Of a stretch of 39,808 nt of DNA, positions 8,264-17,141 are shown piece after piece. How positions within the stretch are numbered: the first letter of the stretch is position 1; each line of letters begins with the position of its first letter. The stretch is taken from positions 1 through 39,808 of the forward strand of contig JAFIHA010000050.1 of NCBI GenBank assembly GCA_017848965.1, read 5' to 3'. Below the pieces are notes generated by a model. The model saw nothing but the letters and a program-made list of their open reading frames with translations. It did no database searches and was not told the DNA's origin. This stretch comes from Dechloromonas aromatica (nom. nud.). Its GTDB lineage: Bacteria; Pseudomonadota; Gammaproteobacteria; Burkholderiales; Rhodocyclaceae. The position numbers and the translations under genes are program-made.

Positions 8264-10851
8264 TGGCGGCACTCGGCGATGCGCCGCTCGATGTGAGCAA
8301 GCGCTTCCTCGACCTGGTCGATCAGGATCAGGCAGAGGTCGCCGGCCTGCAGCCTGGCGAGCGCGGTGTCGATGGCGAGGAATTCGCCGGTGATCGCTTC
8401 GACATGGCGGACCCGTTGCGACTTGGCCAGACCTTCGCGCAACAATCCGATCACCTCGCCGTCGGCGCGGCCGCGCTGGCAGGCATCCTGATAGAGGACG
8501 ACTTCGTCGAAGGCTTCGCCAAGGATTTCGGTCTGCTGGCGGATGTCTTCGTCGCGCCGGTCACCGGCGCCGCTGATGACGACCAGACGCTTGTTGGCCG
8601 GCATCGCCTCGACGGCGCCGACCAGCGCCAGCATGGCGTCCGGGTTGTGGCCGTAGTCGGCGATCAGGGTGGCGCCCCGGTAGTCGAAAACGTTGAAGCG
8701 GCCGGGGGCGGTCGCCGCGTCGCTGACGAAACCGGCCAACGCCTGTTCGATGGTGTTCCAGTCGTAGCCGAGCGCCCAGGCGGTGGCGACAGCGGCCATC
8801 ACGTTCTCGATCTGGAAGCCGATCGTGCCGTTGCGCGTCAGCGGTACGCGCGACAGCGGGATGCGGTACTTGCGCCGGCCCTCGCCGCAGACGATCTCTT
8901 CTTTCTCGACATAGAGCACGCGCTTGCCCTGGGCGCGATGCGCGGCGAGCACCGGGTTGGTCGGATCGACGGCGAAGAAGCTGACCTGGCCCGGGCAGTG
9001 TGGCGCCATCGCCGCCACCACCGGGTCGGCGGCGTTGAGCACGGCGGTGCCGGTGGGCGCGACGTTCTGGACGATGACGCGCTTGATCACCGCCAGGTCA
9101 TGCACGGTGGTGATGTAGTTCAGACCGAGGTGGTCGCCGAGGCCGAGGTTGGTGACCACGGCGACGTCGCACATGTCGAAGCCGAGCCCCTCGCGCAGCA
9201 GGCCGCCGCGCGCCGTTTCCAGCACTGCCGCGTCGACGTCCGGGTGGGCGAGGACGTTGCGCGCGCTGCGCGGGCCGGAGCAGTCGCCGTCGTCGATGCG
9301 CCGGTTCTCGACGTAGATACCGTCAGTGCTGGTCATGCCGACGCGCAGGCCGTTGGCTTCGAAGATGCGGCCGATCAGGCGGCTGGTCGTCGTCTTGCCG
9401 TTGGTGCCGGTGACCGCGACGACCGGTATGCGGCCGTTGTCGGGCTTACCGTCGGGGCTGTCGGGATACATCATGCCGACGATTGCCTCGCCGACCGGCC
9501 GGCCCTTGCCGAACGACGGATCGAGGTGCATGCGCAGGCCGGGCGCGGCATTGACTTCGACGATGCCGCCGCCCTGCTCTTCGAGCGGCTTCAGCATGGT
9601 GTCGCAGACGACGTCGATGCCGGCGATGTCGAGGCCGACCGTCTGCGCGGCGGCAACGGCGGCGGCGGCGAGTTCCGGATGCACGTCGTCGGTGACGTCG
9701 GTAGCGCTGCCGCCGGTGGACAGGTTGGCGTTGTTGCGCAGGACGACGCGGACGCCGCGCTCGGGGATCGAATCGGCGGTATAGCCCTGCTCGGCGAGGC
9801 GGGCCAGCGCGATTTCGTCGAAGCGAATCTTGGTCAGCGAGGTGGCGTGGCCGTCGGAGCGGCGCGGGTCGCTATTGACGATGTCGACCAGCTCGCGCAC
9901 CGTGTGCGTGCCGTCGCCGACGACCAGCGGCGGGTCGCGCCGGGCGGCGGCGATCAGCTTGTCGCCGATGACCAGCAGGCGCCAGTCGTGGCCGGGCAGG
10001 TACTTCTCGACCATGATGTCGTCGAAGAAACCGACGGCGACCCGGTAGGCGTGGCGTACCTGGTCCTCGCTCGTCAGGTTGACCGAGATGCCCTTGCCCT
10101 GATTGCCGTCCTGCGGCTTGACGACGACCGGCAGGCCGATCTCCAGCGCGGCCTGCCAGGCGTCGTCCTCGTCGTCGACCGGACGGCCGGTCGGCACGGC
10201 GACGCCGGCGGCGTGCAGCAACTGCTTGGTCAGTTCCTTGTCCTGTGCGATGGCTTCGGCGATGGCGCTGGTATGGCTGGTTTCCGCGGCCTGGATGCGC
10301 TTCTGCTTGCTGCCCCAGCCGAACTGGACCAGGCTACCCTGGGTCAGGCGGCGGCAGGGAATGCCGCGGGCGACGGCGGCGGCGACGATGGCGCCGGTCG
10401 ATGGGCCGAGGCGGATGTCCTCGTCGAGGTCGCGCAATTCCTTGAGTGTCGCGTCGAGATCGAAGGGCGTGTCGTCGAGCGCGGCGCGGCAGAGCTGCTC
10501 GGCGCGTTCGAAGGCGAGCCGGCCGACGTCTTCCTCGGTGTATTCGACAACGACCTGGTAAACCCCGTCGTCGATGGTCTTCGCGGTGCGGCTGAAGGTG
10601 ACCGGGCAACCGGCCTGCGCCTGCAGGCCGAGGGCGGCGAATTCGAGGGCGTGGGCGATCGAGACGGTGTCGAGGTGATCGGTCGGGATCAGCTCGCCAA
10701 GTTCGGGGAAACGGGCGCGCAGGCGGGTTTCGAAACCGGGCAGGTCGGCGATGGCGCGCTCGGCGCCGTCGCAGGTGACGATCGCCTGGATGGCGGTGTG
10801 GCGGCTCCACAGATTGGGGCCGCGCAGGGCACGGATGCGGGAAACGTCCAT
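8260..10851 (-). CDS. cphA: Cyanophycin synthetase CphA
   Basis: CphA builds cyanophycin by ATP-dependent addition of aspartate to the backbone and arginine to each side chain. The 863 residues show the three expected parts. The N-terminal domain (1-160) is followed by an ATP-grasp domain with VVVKPQDGNQGKG at 242-254 and EVNAAPGLRMH at 432-442. The Mur-ligase-like domain has the P-loop VTGTNGKTTT at 480-489, LGDHLG at 571-576 and DYGHNP at 732-737. Both ligase sites therefore look complete. The N-terminal motif, HIVEHVALELQ in classic cyanobacterial CphA1, has become HALEFAALGLQ at 67-77, losing one His and one Glu of the metallopeptidase-like site. The gene lies 19 bases after cphA'. Confidence 0.96.
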   Translation of the reverse strand: MDVSRIRALRGPNLWSRHTAIQAIVTCDGAERAIADLPGFETRLRARFPELGELIPTDHLDTVSIAHALEFAALGLQAQAGCPVTFSRTAKTIDDGVYQVVVEYTEEDVGRLAFERAEQLCRAALDDTPFDLDATLKELRDLDEDIRLGPSTGAIVAAAVARGIPCRRLTQGSLVQFGWGSKQKRIQAAETSHTSAIAEAIAQDKELTKQLLHAAGVAVPTGRPVDDEDDAWQAALEIGLPVVVKPQDGNQGKGISVNLTSEDQVRHAYRVAVGFFDDIMVEKYLPGHDWRLLVIGDKLIAAARRDPPLVVGDGTHTVRELVDIVNSDPRRSDGHATSLTKIRFDEIALARLAEQGYTADSIPERGVRVVLRNNANLSTGGSATDVTDDVHPELAAAAVAAAQTVGLDIAGIDVVCDTMLKPLEEQGGGIVEVNAAPGLRMHLDPSFGKGRPVGEAIVGMMYPDSPDGKPDNGRIPVVAVTGTNGKTTTSRLIGRIFEANGLRVGMTSTDGIYVENRRIDDGDCSGPRSARNVLAHPDVDAAVLETARGGLLREGLGFDMCDVAVVTNLGLGDHLGLNYITTVHDLAVIKRVIVQNVAPTGTAVLNAADPVVAAMAPHCPGQVSFFAVDPTNPVLAAHRAQGKRVLYVEKEEIVCGEGRRKYRIPLSRVPLTRNGTIGFQIENVMAAVATAWALGYDWNTIEQALAGFVSDAATAPGRFNVFDYRGATLIADYGHNPDAMLALVGAVEAMPANKRLVVISGAGDRRDEDIRQQTEILGEAFDEVVLYQDACQRGRADGEVIGLLREGLAKSQRVRHVEAITGEFLAIDTALARLQAGDLCLILIDQVEEALAHIERRIAECRQ

Positions 10852-10870
10852 GGTGGTCTTTGTCTTGGCG

Positions 10871-13111
10871 TTAGATACGGCTGGCGCCGGCCGACTTGCG
10901 GGCGCGGCGGGGCAGCAGGGCGAAGGGGTCGGCGAGTTCGAGGCCGTAGGTGCGGATGCCGGTGACGATGACGTCCTGGGTCAGTCCCAAGGCCCAGCCG
11001 GCGGCGACGGCGGCCAGCACGTTGGCGATGGTTTCCGGACGCTTGGCCTTGCCGATCGCTGGCACGTCGCCGAGCCGGCAGAGGCGGATTTCGTCCTGAC
11101 CGGTGCCGAGGTAGATGCGGCTTTCGCTGACATAGACGCCGCGCTTGCCGGCCAGCAGGTGGGCGTCGAGCGCCGGGCAGTCGGGGTCGGTGGCGAACAT
11201 GATGACCTCGCCGTCGCACAGTTCGGCAAAGTCGGCGGCCTGCGGGTCGCAGGCGTTGAGCACGGCGTGGCCGGACTTGAGGACGACGTCGACCTGGGTG
11301 CGGTAGGTCGAGCGCCAGGTCGTGTAGTACTCGCCGCCGGTCGGCTGGATGTCCCAGCGCGACAGGTCTTCGAGCTCGGGCAGGACGTTGGTGACGACGC
11401 CGACCGAGCAGCGGTCGTAGGCCAGGCCTTCGCCGAGGATGACCCTGCCGCCGTTCTCGATCACCGCCGCCTCGACGGCGCGGTTGAGGAGCAGGCGGCG
11501 GCCGCCGGTCCAGTTGGCGGCGTCGCTCTTCTGCACCTGGCGGCGACCGAGGTAGAGGCCGTCGCTGCAGGCCAGGCCGACCTGCTTGCCGGAGAGGTGG
11601 AGCATGTGGGCGACGATCCGGGCGACCGGCGTCTTGCCGCGCGAGCCGGACACGCCGACCACCGGGATGCGGCCGGTTTCGTTCTTGGCGAACAGGTTGT
11701 CGACGATGGCCTGGCCGACCGGGCGCGGCTTGCCGATGCCCGGCTTGATATGCATGAGCAGGCTGGGGCCGGCGTTGACCTCGACGATGGCGCCGCCCTG
11801 CCCGGCGAGCGGCTTCGAGACGTCCTGGCAGACCAGGTCGATGCCGGCGATGTCGAGGCCGACGACACGGGCGGCCAGCGCGGCGACAGCGGCGGTGTCG
11901 GGATGGACGTCGTCGGTGCAGTCGAAGGCGTGGTTGGCGTTGCGCTGGATCAGCACCTCGCGGCCGGCGGCCGGCACGCTGTCGCCGGAGAGGCCCTGGC
12001 GTTCGAGTTCGATTTTTGCCGCGGTATCGATCTTGATGATCGATAGCGGATGCAGTTCGCTGTCGCCGCGCCGCGGGTCGGTGTTGATCTGGCGGTCGAT
12101 CAGTTGCTGGACGGTCGACTGGCCGTCGCCGCTGACCGTGATCAGGTCGCTGCGGTTGGCGGCGACCAGCTTGCCGCCGACGATCAGCAGGCGGTGTTCG
12201 ATGCCCTGGATAGCGCGCTCGACGAGGACGCTAGAGCCTTCCTCGGCGGCGATCGGGTAAGCCTTGCGCACCGCTTCCGGGGTCACCAGGTCGATGAAGA
12301 CGCCGCGCCCGTGGTTGCCGTCGGTCGGCTTGACGACGACCGGGTAGCCGATGTCCTCGGCGGCGGCGACGGCATCGTCGGCGCTGTCGACTTCACGGCC
12401 TTCGGGGACCGGCACGCCGACCGAGGAGATCAGCTCCTTGGTCAGGTCCTTGTCGCGCGAAATGGTTTCGGCGATGGCGCTGGTGGCATCGGTTTCGGCG
12501 GTCCAGATGCGGCGCATCGCGGCGCCGTAACCGAGCTGCACCAGATTGCCGTCGTCGAGCAGGCGGATGTGCGGGATCTTGCGCGCTTCGGCGGCATTGA
12601 CGATGGCCGCCGTAGACGGGCCGAGGTACTTGCGGTCGACCTTGCGGCGCAGCGCCTTGATCGCCGCTTCGAGGTCGAAGGCTTCGTCGTTGATCGCGGC
12701 AAGCAGCAGTTCGCGGCCGGTTTCCAGCGCCAGGCTGGTGCATTCGCCGTGGAAGTCGCTGACCACCAGCTTGTAGACGCCGCGCGTGGTGGTTTCGCGG
12801 GTGCGCCCGAAACCGTCGGGCAGGCCGGCCAGGCTCATCAGTTCGAGCGTCACGTGCTCGAGGATGTGGCCGGCCCAGGTGCCTTCCTGCAGGCGGCGCA
12901 GGAAGCCGCCGCGCTCGTCGTAGTTGCAGCGGTGCTCGACGAGGTTGGGCAGCCAGGCGGCAAGCCGCTCGTAGAGACCAGGGATCTTGTTCGAGGGGAG
13001 GTCTTCCAGCTCGCCGATATCGATCCAGGTTTCCCGGCAGGGAGGATAGGTCCAGATGCTGGGGCCGCGCAGGGAGAAGCTCTCCCGGAAAATGATGTCT
13101 TGTTTTTTCAT
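10871..13111 (-). CDS. cphA': Cyanophycin synthetase homologue CphA' (C-terminally shortened)
   Basis: The 746-residue paralogue of CphA corresponds to the CphA' partner described next to cphA in several betaproteobacteria. The N-terminal domain keeps HILEHVTLELM at 82-92 and GFGRTRE at 100-106, very close to primer-generating CphA1 enzymes. The ATP-grasp part is intact (VVVKPTDGNHGRG at 258-270, EVNAGPSLLMH at 444-454). The Mur-like part has a P-loop, GVSGSRGKTP at 486-495, but the DHLG position is replaced around TNVLPELEDLS. The C-terminal lobe with DYGHNP is missing, the protein ending near residue 746. It probably cannot ligate arginine by the normal route. The start ATG lacks a strong ribosome binding site. 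Confidence 0.93.
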   Translation of the reverse strand: MKKQDIIFRESFSLRGPSIWTYPPCRETWIDIGELEDLPSNKIPGLYERLAAWLPNLVEHRCNYDERGGFLRRLQEGTWAGHILEHVTLELMSLAGLPDGFGRTRETTTRGVYKLVVSDFHGECTSLALETGRELLLAAINDEAFDLEAAIKALRRKVDRKYLGPSTAAIVNAAEARKIPHIRLLDDGNLVQLGYGAAMRRIWTAETDATSAIAETISRDKDLTKELISSVGVPVPEGREVDSADDAVAAAEDIGYPVVVKPTDGNHGRGVFIDLVTPEAVRKAYPIAAEEGSSVLVERAIQGIEHRLLIVGGKLVAANRSDLITVSGDGQSTVQQLIDRQINTDPRRGDSELHPLSIIKIDTAAKIELERQGLSGDSVPAAGREVLIQRNANHAFDCTDDVHPDTAAVAALAARVVGLDIAGIDLVCQDVSKPLAGQGGAIVEVNAGPSLLMHIKPGIGKPRPVGQAIVDNLFAKNETGRIPVVGVSGSRGKTPVARIVAHMLHLSGKQVGLACSDGLYLGRRQVQKSDAANWTGGRRLLLNRAVEAAVIENGGRVILGEGLAYDRCSVGVVTNVLPELEDLSRWDIQPTGGEYYTTWRSTYRTQVDVVLKSGHAVLNACDPQAADFAELCDGEVIMFATDPDCPALDAHLLAGKRGVYVSESRIYLGTGQDEIRLCRLGDVPAIGKAKRPETIANVLAAVAAGWALGLTQDVIVTGIRTYGLELADPFALLPRRARKSAGASRI

Positions 13112-13247
13112 GCTTTGGGCTGGGTTGGTCGCCGGCGGGGGAAAGTCACGATTCGTCTCTGACGGGATTATTAACGTTTTTTTCCGGCAGCGGCTGACCG
13201 TCGGTAAAAACTGTCACTGCCGGGTACGCGGCGTTACATCGCCGCCA

Positions 13248-13718
13248 CTAGAGGAAGCGGTCGAGCAGCTTGCGGCTGTGCCGGTCGAGTCGCGTCAGGT
13301 CGCGGACGAGGTACTGGATGCCGTTAGCGTCGGCGATCAGCAGTCGGGTCGCCGACAGACGCCGGATGTCCTCCTCGCCCTTGAGCACCAGCGCGGTGTC
13401 GCCGCGGTCGGTGCGGACCTGCCAGGTGCTCGGGCAGGCGAAGCTGGATACCGACAGCAGTTGGGCGATCTCGGGCACGAATTCGCGGCTGGCGAGTTCT
13501 TCCTCGAGCAGTTCGCGGGTCGCCGCCGGCAGGTCGGCGAGGCGGTCGGCCCAGCCGATTTCGTGGCCTTCGGCGCTGAGGATGGAGATGCCGTCGTCGG
13601 GGGCGCCGATCGGGAAGGCGCGCACCGGGACGACGCCATCGTGGCGCTCGCCGCTGGCGGCGTGGAAGACCAGTCGGCCATAAGCGTCGCGGGTCAGCGT
13701 GAAATTTTCCTGGCTCAT
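13248..13718 (-). CDS. DUF1854 protein associated with cyanophycin genes
   Basis: A 156-residue soluble protein with no signal peptide or membrane segment. The sequence (LTRDAYGRLVFH, then VPVRAFPIGAPDDGISILSA, REFVPEIAQLLSVSSF and LLIADANGIQYLVRDL) matches the DUF1854 family, which I recall being annotated as associated with cyanophycin metabolism. It is a beta-rich domain of unknown activity. It starts 10 bases after the ABC exporter gene and lies 136 bases before cphA', so the four genes are probably one unit. Regulation or tethering of the transporter or synthetase is possible but unproven. Confidence 0.8.
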   Translation of the reverse strand: MSQENFTLTRDAYGRLVFHAASGERHDGVVPVRAFPIGAPDDGISILSAEGHEIGWADRLADLPAATRELLEEELASREFVPEIAQLLSVSSFACPSTWQVRTDRGDTALVLKGEEDIRRLSATRLLIADANGIQYLVRDLTRLDRHSRKLLDRFL

Positions 13719-13728
13719 CGCGTTTTCC

Positions 13729-16020
13729 TCAGACGGTGGCGGTTTTCGGCAGGTCCGGGGCGGCCGGTTCGGGCGCCTCGGTGTCGACGTTGCGCGCCTG
13801 CGCCATGTACAGCTTGTGGTAATGGCCCTCGGCGTCCATCAGCGCGTCGTGGTTGCCGACCTCGACGATGCGGCCGCGATCCATGACCACCAGCCGGTCG
13901 GCCTTCCTCAGCGTGCTCAGGCGGTGGGCGATGGCGATCGTGGTGCGGCCCTTGACCAGGTTGTCGAGCGCCTTCTGGATTTCCTTTTCGGTCTCGGTGT
14001 CGACCGCCGAAGTTGCCTCGTCGAGGATCAGGATCTTCGGGTCGATGAGCAGCGCGCGGGCAATCGAGATCCGTTGGCGCTCGCCGCCGGACAGGCCCTG
14101 GCCGCGTTCGCCGACCAGCGAGTCGTAGCCGTGCGGCAGGCGCAGGATGAATTCGTGGGCGTGGGCGGCGCGGGCGGCGGCGACGATTTCGGCGCGCGTC
14201 GCGTCGGGCTTGCCGTAGGCGATGTTGTCGGCGATGGTGCCGAAGAACAGGAAGGGCTCCTGCAGGACCAGGCCGATGTGGCTGCGGAATTCGGCGACCG
14301 GCACCGAGCGCACGTCGACGCCGTCGATCAGCATCTGGCCCTCGGTGACGTCGTAAAAACGGCAGATCAGGTTGACCAACGTCGACTTGCCGGAGCCGGA
14401 ATGACCGACCAGGCCGATCATCTCGCCCGGTTCGATGACCAGGTCGACGTCCTTGGTGACGGCGCGGGTGCCGTAGCGGAAGCAGGCCTGCTTGAGTTCG
14501 ATGCGGCCGGTGACGTTTTGCAGATGTACCGGGTTGGTCGGTTCCGGCACGCTCGAGACGTGGTCGAGGATGTCGAAGATGCGCTTGGTCGACGACGCGG
14601 CGCGCTGCGTTGCCGAGACGATGCGGCTCATCGAGTCGAGGCGGGTGTAGAAGCGGCCGATGTAGGCGAGGAAGGCGGTCAGCGTGCCCACCGTCGAATC
14701 GCCGTGGGCGATCTGCCAGATGCCGAAGACCCAGACGACGAGCAGGCCGACCTCGGTGAGCAGCGTCACCGTCGGGGTGAACAGCGACCAGGTGCGGTTG
14801 AGCTTGTCGTTCATCTGCAGATTGTGCTCGTTGGCGGCACGGAAGCGTTCGCCCTCGCGCTTTTCCTGGGCGAAGGCCTTGACCACGCGGATGCCGGGGA
14901 TGGTATCGGCGAGCACGTTGGTGACTTCGGCCCAGACGCGGTCGATCTTCTCGAAACCGGTGCGCAGCTTCTCGCGCACGAAGTGGATCAGCCAGCCGAT
15001 GACCGGCAGCGGCAGCAGGGTGACCAGCGCCAGCCAGGGGTTGATGCTGAACAGGATGACCGCGGTCATCGTGATCATCAGTACGTCGGTGGCGAAGTTG
15101 AGCAGGTCGAGCGAGAGGAAGATGTTGATGCGGTCGGTTTCGTTGCCGATGCGCGCCATCAGGTCGCCGGTGCGCTTGCCGCCGAAATATTCGAGCGACA
15201 GGCCGAGCAGGTGGTCGTAGGTCTGGGTGCGCAGGTCGCGGCCCATGCGCTCGGAGACCAGCGACAGGATGTAGGTGCGGATCCAGCCCAGGCCCCAGGC
15301 GACGATGGCCGCGCCGAGCAGGCCGCCGAGGTACATGCCGACCAGGTTCCAGTCGATCGGCTGGCCGTTCTGGAACGGGATCAGCACCTTGTCCATCAGC
15401 GGCATCGTCAGGTAGGGCGGCACCAGCTGTGCCGCGGTCGAGGCCAGGGTGAGCACGAAACCGAGGAAGAGCTGCCAGCGGTAGGGCCGGGCGAAACGCC
15501 AGAGACGGAACAGGGTCCAGGTCGACGGGGCGACCGTCGCCTCGCGGTTGCAGATCGGGCATTCCTCGGCGCCCGGCGGCAGCGGCGTCTTGCACTTCGG
15601 GCAGCTTTCCGCCTCCGGCCGCTGCGGCGGCTGGCCGCTGACACGGCTGTCGCGCAGCAGGTCGAATTCGTCGATCAGGCGCAGCGCCGCCAGGTTGTTG
15701 GCCAGCGTGTAGCGCCAGCAGGCGAGGCGGCCGCTGGTGTCGAGCAGTTCGAGCGTGCCGACGCCGGCGTGGTCGTGGTGGTCGAGGCGCAGGCCGGCGG
15801 TGAGCGGCCATTCGCGGTACTGGCCAGTGTCATCGATGGCGATCAGGCGGTGCTCGGTGACGGCGATCAGGCCGGCGGCAAAGTGCAGGCGGGCGTCGAG
15901 GTCGGTTTCCAGCCAGGCGGCCAGGGTTTCGCCAGCGGCGAGGCGGAACGCGGCGGGGCCGTTCCAGCGGGCGGGAAGGCTTGCCGGGCGGTCGGCTGCC
16001 GACGCTTGGGGTTGCTGCAT
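13729..16020 (-). CDS. ABC exporter fused to a PH-like domain and zinc ribbon, cyanophycin-associated
   Basis: The 763 residues combine three parts. Residues about 25-125 look like a bacterial PH-like domain (VTEHRLIAIDDTGQYREW). Residues 140-157 form a four-cysteine zinc ribbon (CPKC...CPIC). Then comes a full half-exporter. Six membrane helices span about 180-455. The nucleotide-binding domain has Walker A GHSGSGKST at 539-547, signature LSGGERQR at 643-650 and Walker B ILILDEA at 663-669, followed by SAVD. Both cytosolic additions are unusual for exporters of this type. It would act as a homodimer in the inner membrane. The substrate is unknown. Its place upstream of DUF1854, cphA' and cphA suggests a role in cyanophycin handling. 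Confidence 0.9.
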   Translation of the reverse strand: MQQPQASAADRPASLPARWNGPAAFRLAAGETLAAWLETDLDARLHFAAGLIAVTEHRLIAIDDTGQYREWPLTAGLRLDHHDHAGVGTLELLDTSGRLACWRYTLANNLAALRLIDEFDLLRDSRVSGQPPQRPEAESCPKCKTPLPPGAEECPICNREATVAPSTWTLFRLWRFARPYRWQLFLGFVLTLASTAAQLVPPYLTMPLMDKVLIPFQNGQPIDWNLVGMYLGGLLGAAIVAWGLGWIRTYILSLVSERMGRDLRTQTYDHLLGLSLEYFGGKRTGDLMARIGNETDRINIFLSLDLLNFATDVLMITMTAVILFSINPWLALVTLLPLPVIGWLIHFVREKLRTGFEKIDRVWAEVTNVLADTIPGIRVVKAFAQEKREGERFRAANEHNLQMNDKLNRTWSLFTPTVTLLTEVGLLVVWVFGIWQIAHGDSTVGTLTAFLAYIGRFYTRLDSMSRIVSATQRAASSTKRIFDILDHVSSVPEPTNPVHLQNVTGRIELKQACFRYGTRAVTKDVDLVIEPGEMIGLVGHSGSGKSTLVNLICRFYDVTEGQMLIDGVDVRSVPVAEFRSHIGLVLQEPFLFFGTIADNIAYGKPDATRAEIVAAARAAHAHEFILRLPHGYDSLVGERGQGLSGGERQRISIARALLIDPKILILDEATSAVDTETEKEIQKALDNLVKGRTTIAIAHRLSTLRKADRLVVMDRGRIVEVGNHDALMDAEGHYHKLYMAQARNVDTEAPEPAAPDLPKTATV

Positions 16021-16121
16021 CGAGGTCTCGTGAGGTCGGGGTGCTGCTTTAACGTGACGGGGAGCGGACGGTTGACCGCCGCTGCCGTAAAATTCCGGTT
16101 TTTCTTCCTGAACCGGGCGAC

Positions 16122-16685
16122 GTGTCGAAAATCGTCATCTTCAACAAGCCGTACGGCGTACTCAGCCAGTTTACGCCGGAAGGCCGCTGGCGGGGACTGG
16201 TCGACTACATTCCGTTGAAAGGTGTGTATGTTGCCGGTCGCCTCGATGCCGACAGCGAGGGCCTGTTGCTGCTCACCGACGACGGCCGCCTGCAGGCGCG
16301 CATCGCCGATCCCCGGCACAAGCTGGTCAAGACCTACTGGGCGCAGGTCGAGGGCGAGCCGGCGGAGGCCGATCTGGACCGCCTGCGCGCCGGCATCCGC
16401 CTGTCCGACTTCACCGCGCAGCCGGCGCAGGTACGGCGCATCGACGAGCCGCCCGGCCTCTGGCCGCGCGATCCGCCGATCCGCTACCGGGCGGCGATTC
16501 CGACCAGCTGGCTGGAAATTCGCATCGCCGAGGGCAAGAACCGGCAGGTGCGGCGGATGGGCGCGGCGATCGGTTATCCTGTGCTGCGCCTGGTGCGGGC
16601 GGCGATCGGCCGGTTGACGGTGGATGGCCTCGGCCTCGGCGAATGGCGCCAGCGCGAGGCGACGATAGATGATTTGCGAGGTTGA
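16122..16685 (+). CDS. rluE: 23S rRNA pseudouridine synthase, RluE type
   Basis: This is an RsuA/RluB-family pseudouridine synthase lacking an N-terminal S4 domain, at 187 residues the size of RluE. The catalytic aspartate is D42 in GRLDADSEGLLLLT (39-52). FNKPYGVLSQF at 7-17 and the C-terminal EGKNRQVRRMGAAIGYPVLRLVR are family hallmarks. RluE modifies a single uridine in domain V of 23S rRNA. The start is a GTG. The gene is divergent from the ABC exporter across about 100 bases, which should hold both promoters, and runs with the DUF192 gene 3 bases downstream. Confidence 0.88.
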   Translation: MSKIVIFNKPYGVLSQFTPEGRWRGLVDYIPLKGVYVAGRLDADSEGLLLLTDDGRLQARIADPRHKLVKTYWAQVEGEPAEADLDRLRAGIRLSDFTAQPAQVRRIDEPPGLWPRDPPIRYRAAIPTSWLEIRIAEGKNRQVRRMGAAIGYPVLRLVRAAIGRLTVDGLGLGEWRQREATIDDLRG

Positions 16686-16688
16686 AGC

Positions 16689-17141
16689 ATGAAGAAATTC
16701 GGATGGGCCGCGCTCTGCGGCTGGTGGCTGGCGGGCGTGGCCGGATTGGCGGCGGCCGGCGAGGCGATGCCGGTGATCGAATTGAGCGCCGGCATGCACC
16801 GCATCGAGGCCGAAGTGGCGGCCGATGACCGCCACCGCCAGACCGGCCTGATGCAGCGCGAGACGATGCCGGTGCAGCGCGGCATGCTCTTCGTCTTCCC
16901 GCAGGAAAACACCCACTGCATGTGGATGCGCAACACGCTGATCCCGCTCTCGGTCGCCTTCATCGACCGTGAAGGCTACATCATCAACATCGAGGAGATG
17001 GCGCCGAAGACCGAGGACAACCACTGCGCCAAGCTGCCGGCGCGTTACGCGCTGGAAATGAACCAGGGCTGGTTCGCCAAACGCGGCATCGCCCGCGGCG
17101 CCCGCCTGCGCGGTCTCGAACGCGCGCCGACGCCACGCTGA
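16689..17141 (+). CDS. Exported DUF192 protein
   Basis: The 150-residue protein has a signal peptide (about 1-23, ending GLAAAGEA). A DUF192 domain follows, with HRQTGLMQRE, RGMLFVFPQ, CMWMRNTLIPLSVAFID and the C-terminal YALEMNQGWFAKRGIARG. The family is a small periplasmic or extracytoplasmic beta-barrel of unknown function. The stop codon overlaps the ubiC start by one base (TGATG), so the two genes are co-translated. Confidence 0.9.
   Translation: MKKFGWAALCGWWLAGVAGLAAAGEAMPVIELSAGMHRIEAEVAADDRHRQTGLMQRETMPVQRGMLFVFPQENTHCMWMRNTLIPLSVAFIDREGYIINIEEMAPKTEDNHCAKLPARYALEMNQGWFAKRGIARGARLRGLERAPTPR

Noticed and set aside
10871..13111. Reading CphA' as a pseudogene
   Set aside because: The frame is uninterrupted over 746 codons, the ATP-grasp and N-terminal motifs are conserved, and the same shortened form is described in other betaproteobacteria.
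8293..16218. Several 400-890 codon plus-strand frames opposite cphA, cphA' and the ABC exporter
   Set aside because: Same shadow composition, no ribosome binding sites and no domain motifs. The minus-strand reading is unambiguous.
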